The notes below the pieces were generated by a model that saw only the letters and a list, made by a program, of their open reading frames with translations, ran no database searches and was not told the origin of the DNA. The position numbers were made by a program, and so were the translations under genes. Positions 58,405-64,000 of a stretch of 64,000 bases of DNA are shown here, piece after piece; the first letter of the stretch is position 1, and each line of letters begins with the position of its first letter. Origin of the DNA: Gnetum montanum (taxonomy: Eukaryota; Streptophyta; Gnetopsida; Gnetales; Gnetaceae); NCBI GenBank assembly GCA_015680685.1, contig MNCI01008727.1, positions 372,784 through 436,783 on the forward strand, written 5' to 3'.

Positions 58405-61400
58405 ATGGCACTGAAGATTAAAGGCAAGCATGCCAAATTGGTGAGAATCAATGAGGTATAGGAAAGTTTGGGGTGGGTTTCAAAGGCTCGGGTCGAAACT
58501 TGGGAGGCTACTCCACTCGCTTGGTAGGTCATTTTTTACCTTCCTTCATGATTGTTATCTTCGTTGTTATGGCGTTGTAATTGTATTTGTTTTGAAGATG
58601 TGTATTATGTTGGGCATTGATAGCTTCCTGTGCAGGCTAAGCTATTGTAGTTTGTAATATTACCCGCACTGTCATTGTCAGAGACGAACCTTGCACTGTC
58701 ACATGGGTTTGGGTAATGTTGGACAATACTGTGCAAACACAATGCATAACTGGAGGGGTCCAGGTATTGTACCCATATGTAGTGTAAATATGGTCCTATT
58801 GTCTCACCTATAATGGTTGCATGTTACGCTAGGATAATATAAAGTGTTACCTTTATTGTTATTGTCAGGGACAGACCTTGCACCATCACAAGGGTTTGGG
58901 CAGTTTTGGTAATACCTCTCTAGCATGACATGTAATTTTATGGGAGTCGGGACAATGAGAATCCTAGTGTTGCATAATGTCTCTTCATGAGTCTTTTGAT
59001 TTGTTTTGTTCTAAAGTTGTTAGTATGCCTAAGTTATTTGTCTAATAGTAGTCTATTTTATTATAAAGGATTACACTAAAGCCCATCCTAATCATCCTAG
59101 ACATCGTGGACGTTTTGTGTTGTTTACATGTCCCTGTGCCCAATGTTCCTCCTCCTCATGCTCATGTAAGGGAAGAGGTGGTTTGGTTTCGAAGAGGCGC
59201 ACTGGCGTTTTTGCAGTTTTTGTTGTGTAATTTCAATGTAATCATCTGGTCACATGTACCAACCAAGACAGCCGCCGCCATTCTAGAGATGCTACTAGTT
59301 GGGTCAACGTAGAGCATTTTGATGTTTCTGGTGGACGGCTCAATTGAAATCGTGAGGGAACAAGACCGCGAACAGAGCACCAAGGGTTTGAGGCATTTAT
59401 CATGGATCTGGAAGATGCCCAAGTTCGATTGTTATCACGCCTACAACACGCTATTCATGGCTCATCATCTTATGACCTATTTCCAGAATCCACGTGGCAT
59501 CATATATTATGCAGGCAGGTAAGTGCTTTCGCAGTGTTATGATGTGCTAACCATTATTTGAATTCATGTCAAGTGTAAACAATTATCTACATTCTGTGGT
59601 GTAGGTTTTTTATCAATGAGCATGGTCTACAAGGTGATACAGACATGTTATCTATGGCCGAAACAGCCATAAAGGAGTTCACTTCCATTAGCAATGTACG
59701 TGCTAGTGTCTTAGGACAACTAGGCTTTGAAATCCCACACTACCTTGTCAGCTATGTCAGATTCTTCACCAAGTGTAAAAGCTCTGGATGGTTAGATAAA
59801 GAGTGGACTTTGGATCGTCCTATCACCATTGAGGACGTGCAAGAGAAAATCCCACCATTTCCTTTGCCCTTTGGACGCGGTAAATTACGCCATGGTGGTC
59901 TACTGTATAATCTTACAAAATGGAACAATGTATGGAATTGTACTATTTTTTGTGTGTTGTCTAAACTGTTGTTTTATGTTCACAGTTAGGGAATCATAGG
60001 AGGTTACAGTGATAGTCTCTGGGCGTGATGCGAATAGTCTCTTCTTTCATTATGGTGACATAAATGAAGCACAATGTTGGCTCTCCCACAGAGCGGCCCC
60101 TGCTGCTGTAACCCATAACCTTCAAGAAGCTAGACTGATGGAACTATTTTTGGCTGTAATCCCCAATGTCATTATAGCCAAAATGTTAACCTTAGTTGAC
60201 TCCTTCAATGAAGAATTCGAGTGTCTTCACATACGTGTGTGTAACGTGCGTGTGAGTTTTGATATTAATGCTCGACTGTTCGTCGACTTTTTCGGTGTTC
60301 CTTCTTATGGTCCTTCGGTAGAAGAAAGGTCAAAGAGGGGTTCTAAGCATCAAAAGGACATAGAGGAGTGGCTAGGGGTTAAAAAGGAACTGAAAGGCAT
60401 CCTCACTGATAACATCAAGCTAGAGGTGGCTAATATCATTTATCCCCTCTTCTGAGCTTGTGCCTTCCCCAAGCTGCTTTCCCAGGGAAGAATCCTTACC
60501 ATAGAGCAGGCTCAGATCATGCAAAAGGTTATGGATGAGGGAACATAGTATAATTGAGCCAGTTACCTCGCTGAAGGCCTGTAGGCTGAAATGGTCAAGC
60601 TTCATAAGAAGCTTGAGTGTCGTTTCAATGTGCATTTCACCTTTTTATAGCTTGCTTGTGGTGTTTTTCCAAATTCTTGGTGGTTCACAAGGATGGAGTC
60701 TGGGTGTAGCAAGACCATAACCAGATTTCCAAACCATGGATTTTCTAGGTGTTTCACACCATCCGATCCCAAGATCCCCCTGAAGGTATTGGGGAGTGGT
60801 TTTCACTTACGACTAAGGATCTAGCAGTGCCTCCTGTGTGAGGCCAAGATAGCGTGGGTGGGACACTCCTTTCTTACACCGATAGTGTGTCGAGGGGGAA
60901 GCGTTTGGTAGCAGGAATAGTGACTTCACCAGTTCAATAAAAGAAGCATCATCTGACCATGAAGTCTCCCGGCCCGATTGACATAGAGGGAAAGAGGCTG
61001 TGAATTAAGTTCCACAGGAATGATCCCCTAGCTGGTAAGTAGAGAGATGCATAATTAGTTTATATATGCATTATGCTTCATATAGACGTCGTGACGTCAC
61101 ATAGCATTTTTAAAGAAGTAAATAAATTTTTGTTTTGGCTAACTGTGTTGTTTGATAGACAAAAGAAAAAATGTATAGGAGTTGACCCCTGTAATAGGGG
61201 ACATAGTTTTACTGTGTGGAGAAGGAGCCCTAGTTTTGGGAAAGGAGGCCCTTGTTAGTAACGTAGGCAGTGCATAGGTTCCTGTGCCTGAAGGAGAGAC
61301 GAAGGTAGAGGATGTTGAGGTCCTTGCAGATGAGCCAGGAAAAGAGAAGTGGTTTGTCACTAGTGAGTTTGACTTTTCCTTAGAGGGCAAACCTCATGCT

Positions 61401-62880
61401 ACCATCCCTGAGGGTTTTGTTGAATTAAGTTTTGTGTTATTGGAATGCCTCAGTCGCCTTTATGTTGACTGTACTATGTCTAACTTATTTTTTTCACGTA
61501 GTAGACACTTGTGACAGTAGTGGCGTACCTTTGTTAATGGTCCAACTCAACATTGGGGTGAGTCTCCTGATAAATTCACGTTTATGAAGCACATCATGAA
61601 TGATATGATCAGTCGCCTAGAGCGAATCGACCCTAGATTGGTACATCACTGTTATTGCATAGGGATTATTAGCATTGCGATATCGTGTTATTTTGTTGCA
61701 TTTAACTATTATTTTTATGTTACAAGATCTCACCTCATATGGGATCCCAAAGAGCCCGTTGACCTAGACACCACCCCTGAACCATCATCAGATGTGACTG
61801 AAGTGTCACGTAGCCTTTACGATGAAATGCATAATTATGCATTATGCTCGACCTGCTCTTTATGGGAGTGTCAGAACATCAACGAAGATCTTTAGAAGAG
61901 GTTGCAGAAAGCAGAAAAAGAGAAGAAGGCCTTAACCACTAGGGTTGAAGACCTGGAGTCTCGAAATGAATTTTTGCAAGCTCGAGAGACCAATGATGAG
62001 AATTGGCAGATAGCTGTGATTGACTACACTCGTTATTAGACGATCATCAGAAACAATGTCCAAGCCAACTGTGAGCTCATTGAGCAATGGATGCAAATGG
62101 ATCTCCTAGCCCAGAAGAACCAAGACTGGAAGGACTTTAGCACGAGGGTCCAAGCATGGGGGTAGGTGCAAAAGGACCACAAGCACATGTACAAGCGAGA
62201 AAGTGCCACCTACAGCCAACATTATAGGGATTCTACTGTTGAAGTGCAGTCTCTCCAGCTATTCCTCGATGTCATTGGTGCTTCTAGAGCATATGAAAAG
62301 TTTCAAGAGCAAATGATAGTGAGTGTCTCCAAAGAGAGAGAAATAACCTTTCCTGGTAGAGAAACCACTATCCCTTCCTTCTTCCCTAAACCACCCTGAT
62401 GAACTTTTATGGAAAAAGGGAAGGTTAAGGCTGGAACTGATCTAGGAGATGGCATTTGGTTTAAGCTCACCGAGGATGAGATCATGCAATGCCTGTGGGT
62501 TGGCTTGGAACAAATTCCTTTTGCGACTGATGCAGGACCATCACAGGTAAGTTATGCTACTATTGTATTCTTGTTATGCATAGTTTTAGTGGTGATGCTA
62601 ACATGTGTTTCATGTCAAATCGTAGGATCAACATGAAGAGGGTTCTCATGAAGAGGAGCGTAATGGAGACGATGGTATTGACAAAGAGAATCTCCATGAG
62701 GAGGAGCCTCACGAAGATGATGAACCTCGCAGCAAGAGTCCCCATGAGGAAGAGCCTCGCAGAGAGGATCACCCCCACAAAGAGATACCACTCGAAGAAG
62801 GTCCTTATGAGGATGATCTTCATGAGTTGGAGATGGAGTTGAACGACACAGGTGGAATTGGTAGCAAAGAAAACGTGTAG
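58405..62880 (+). pseudogene. Multi-exon opposite-strand gene of element 4: globular domain, coiled coil and acidic tail
   Basis: Exons with GT...AG borders can be proposed: 58405-58455, 59069-59518, 59605-59939, 59986-61034, 61159-62546 and 62626-62880; further introns are possible within the fifth. Start: MALKIKGKHAKL. Exon 3 has IPHYLVSYVRFFTKCKSSGW and exon 4 has SFNEEFECLHIRV, FVDFFGVPSY and QAQIMQKVMDEG, an arrangement like the plant transposon-associated proteins found as extra ORFs in Tat elements (from memory). A coiled coil follows (RLQKAEKEKKALTTRVEDLE). The last exon is acidic with HEEEP-type repeats and ends SKENV. In-frame stops (for example at 59229-59231 and 61893) mean it is decayed. 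It could be a captured host gene, but position and repeats favour an element-borne antisense ORF. Confidence 0.6.
62626..62880 (+). pseudogene. Acidic last exon with HEEEP-type repeats
   Basis: The exon follows a CGTAG acceptor and encodes an Asp/Glu/His-rich tail containing GSHEEERNGDD, LHEEEPHEDDEP and SPHEEEPRRED before a stop at 62878. It is open throughout, unlike the preceding exons. Confidence 0.6.
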
Positions 62881-63008
62881 CATGGCTATATTGGCCAACA
62901 TTTTATTGTAATGAAATTGAGTAAAGGACAATGTTTTTGATCTATGTGATATAAAGATTTTAGTTTTTATGAAGTGAAACATATTGTTAGAAGGGTTACA
63001 CATTTTAG

Positions 63009-63345
63009 ACCACTGCGAGCTGTTAATAGTTTAAGGCCATTTCGGGCCAAGCCATCATAAGCGTAAAATGGTAAATGAAATTTCTAGTTTTAAGCCATAG
63101 CGAGCCATAACTAGTTTAAGGCCATTTTGGGCCAGACCATCGTAAGCATAAAAATGGTAAATGAAATTGCCAGTTTTAAGCCATAGTGGGCTGTAACTAG
63201 TTTAAGGCCATTTCAAGCTAGACCATCGTAATCGTAAAAAGGGTAAATGAAATTGCCAGTTTTAAGCCATAGCAGGTTGTAACTAGTTTAAGGCCATTTC
63301 GGGCCATTGCTAGTTTTAGGTCATTTTGGGCCGTTAATGTGTATG
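63009..63345 (-). repeat. 85-86-bp tandem repeats, about 3.7 copies
   Basis: AGTTTAAGGCCATTT recurs at 63028, 63113, 63199 and 63285. Each unit contains two related half-units (AGTTTTAAGCCATAGCGGGC-like and AGTTTAAGGCCATTTCGGGC-like), whose core matches the 35-bp units at 53977-54330. They lie just beyond the last exon of the + strand gene. Confidence 0.88.
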
Positions 63346-63632
63346 AAAAAGTGTAATAAGGACAATGCATAAATTGTGTAACAATAAACAATGTGGACTA
63401 ATGTGACATGTCATGCCGATGTGTTTCTTAACTAGATCTATAATTGCTTCTTGATTGTCTTTAGTTTTGGCGACGCGTATGGACAAGGAGGCTTATTATA
63501 ACATTCCTCTATGCTACCATCTTCTCCCTAAAAGGGTAGTTCAGCCTAAGACAACTTTTCATTGGCCATTGTGTTGACCTATTTAGTTGTTGGGGCAAGG
63601 GTTTGATTTTCAGGGATTTCAATCTCTGAACC
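63346..63632. other. Segment between tandem repeats and protease
   Basis: Decayed polyprotein on the minus strand from about 63470 to 63632 (PENQTLAPTTK, then ECYNKPPCPYASPK) continues the protease reading. The junction with the tandem-repeat side lies near 63350-63460 and shows no target duplication I can recognise. Confidence 0.45.
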
Positions 63633-63990
63633 CTATTCCATTTCCACGTTGTTAACCACTTGGGGGGTCATCTTATCACCATGGATAATCACTTCTCCCC
63701 TTGCATAGGGCAAGTGGATCTCTTGATGAATAGATGATGAGACTGCCCTTAATTGAGCTAACCAGAACATCCCTAATATTAAATTAAAACTAGACATCTC
63801 CTCGACGACGATAAACACTATGTTTGTGGGGAATTGGTCTCCCACTACGAAGTTAATGTGTACTATTCCCTTGACTTGCACTCGTGCCCTATTGAATGAC
63901 TTCAAACATGATGTTGTCATGGGGATGATCTGGTCGATCAAGCCTAGTTTATCCACTATGGGGTATGGAATGACATTGGTAGCTGCTCTG
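63633..63990 (-). pseudogene. Retropepsin-like protease remnant of element 4 (cut by the window end)
   Basis: The C-terminal half of a Tat-type protease is open for 107 codons: NFVVGDQFPTNIVFIVVEE, FNLILGMFWLAQLRAVSSSI, HQEIHLPY and GEVIIHGDKMT. The family signature ILGRPWL reads ILGMFWL. The active site would lie beyond the right end of the window. Confidence 0.75.
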
Positions 63991-64000
63991 TCATCTACGT

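Larger units (their letters stand above)
51500..64000 (-). mobile_element. Tat-type Ty3/Gypsy region (element 4), antisense, incomplete and rearranged
   Basis: On the minus strand I can read a protease remnant (63633-63990), an RT with two RNase H domains (about 55752-57480), integrase (about 54400-55400), a tandem-repeat tract (53977-54330) and an LTR-like segment further left. The extra RNase H behind the first one is the hallmark of the Tat lineage. A multi-exon gene on the opposite strand (58405-62880) separates protease from RT. Neither LTR pair nor target duplication can be seen, because the 5' end is outside the window. Confidence 0.7.

Overview
The window looks like intergenic DNA of a seed plant with a large, repeat-rich nuclear genome, possibly a gymnosperm (inference). 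The evidence is one broken cysteine-rich receptor-like kinase gene with ginkbilobin-like (Gnk2/DUF26) domains and plant GT-AG introns, set among old, nested Ty3/Gypsy retrotransposons with tRNA-Asp-type primer sites. I see no intact host gene, no RNA gene and no CRISPR array. Single N bases at 18475, 34425 and 34633 show that this is a gap-joined assembly.

Left arm (1-14468). AT-rich DNA holds a receptor-kinase pseudogene (CRK, about 3605-7516). Its first exon is split by a 1.38 kb miniature LTR element (3669-5049) with a perfect CCACT target duplication. Diverged direct repeats flank the gene at about 2041-2700 and 8761-9325, and a 216-bp tandem duplication lies just downstream. An antisense LINE fragment sits at 9610-10735. 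About 3.7 kb after it shows nothing recognisable.

Middle (14469-49697). Element 1 (14474-23092, + strand, TSD CAATT) is Athila-like. It keeps gag and a large extra ORF (ORF-X) but has lost all of pol, and it sits inside a second LINE. Element 2 (25393-49692, + strand, TSD ATTAG) has gag, protease, RT, RNase H, integrase and ORF-X, all decayed. Its 3' LTR was hit twice by one other family, in the same orientation: by full-length element 3 (38314-48446, - strand, TSD GTGAG, gag-pol present, ORF-X lost) and by a solo LTR (48724-49672, TSD GGGTA). Removing both insertions restores an LTR of about 869 bp.

Right arm (about 51500-64000). A Tat-type Gypsy region on the - strand carries RT, RNase H, a second RNase H and integrase, with an LTR-like segment to its left and a protease remnant at 63633-63990. 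Between protease and RT lies a multi-exon, opposite-strand gene (58405-62880), flanked by tandem repeats built on the same motif as those beyond integrase.

How the parts fit. The best candidates for something undescribed concern ORF-X in elements 1 and 2. Its ATG directly follows a splice acceptor, with a TACTAAC branch-point match in element 1. Upstream of it lies a TATA-like run next to a block copying that element's own LTR U3 motif, which suggests an internal promoter and/or splicing for ORF-X. Separately, each LTR family carries its own array of palindromic motifs upstream of the TATA box. A perfect 207-bp inverted repeat at 34181-34632 is very probably an assembly artefact.
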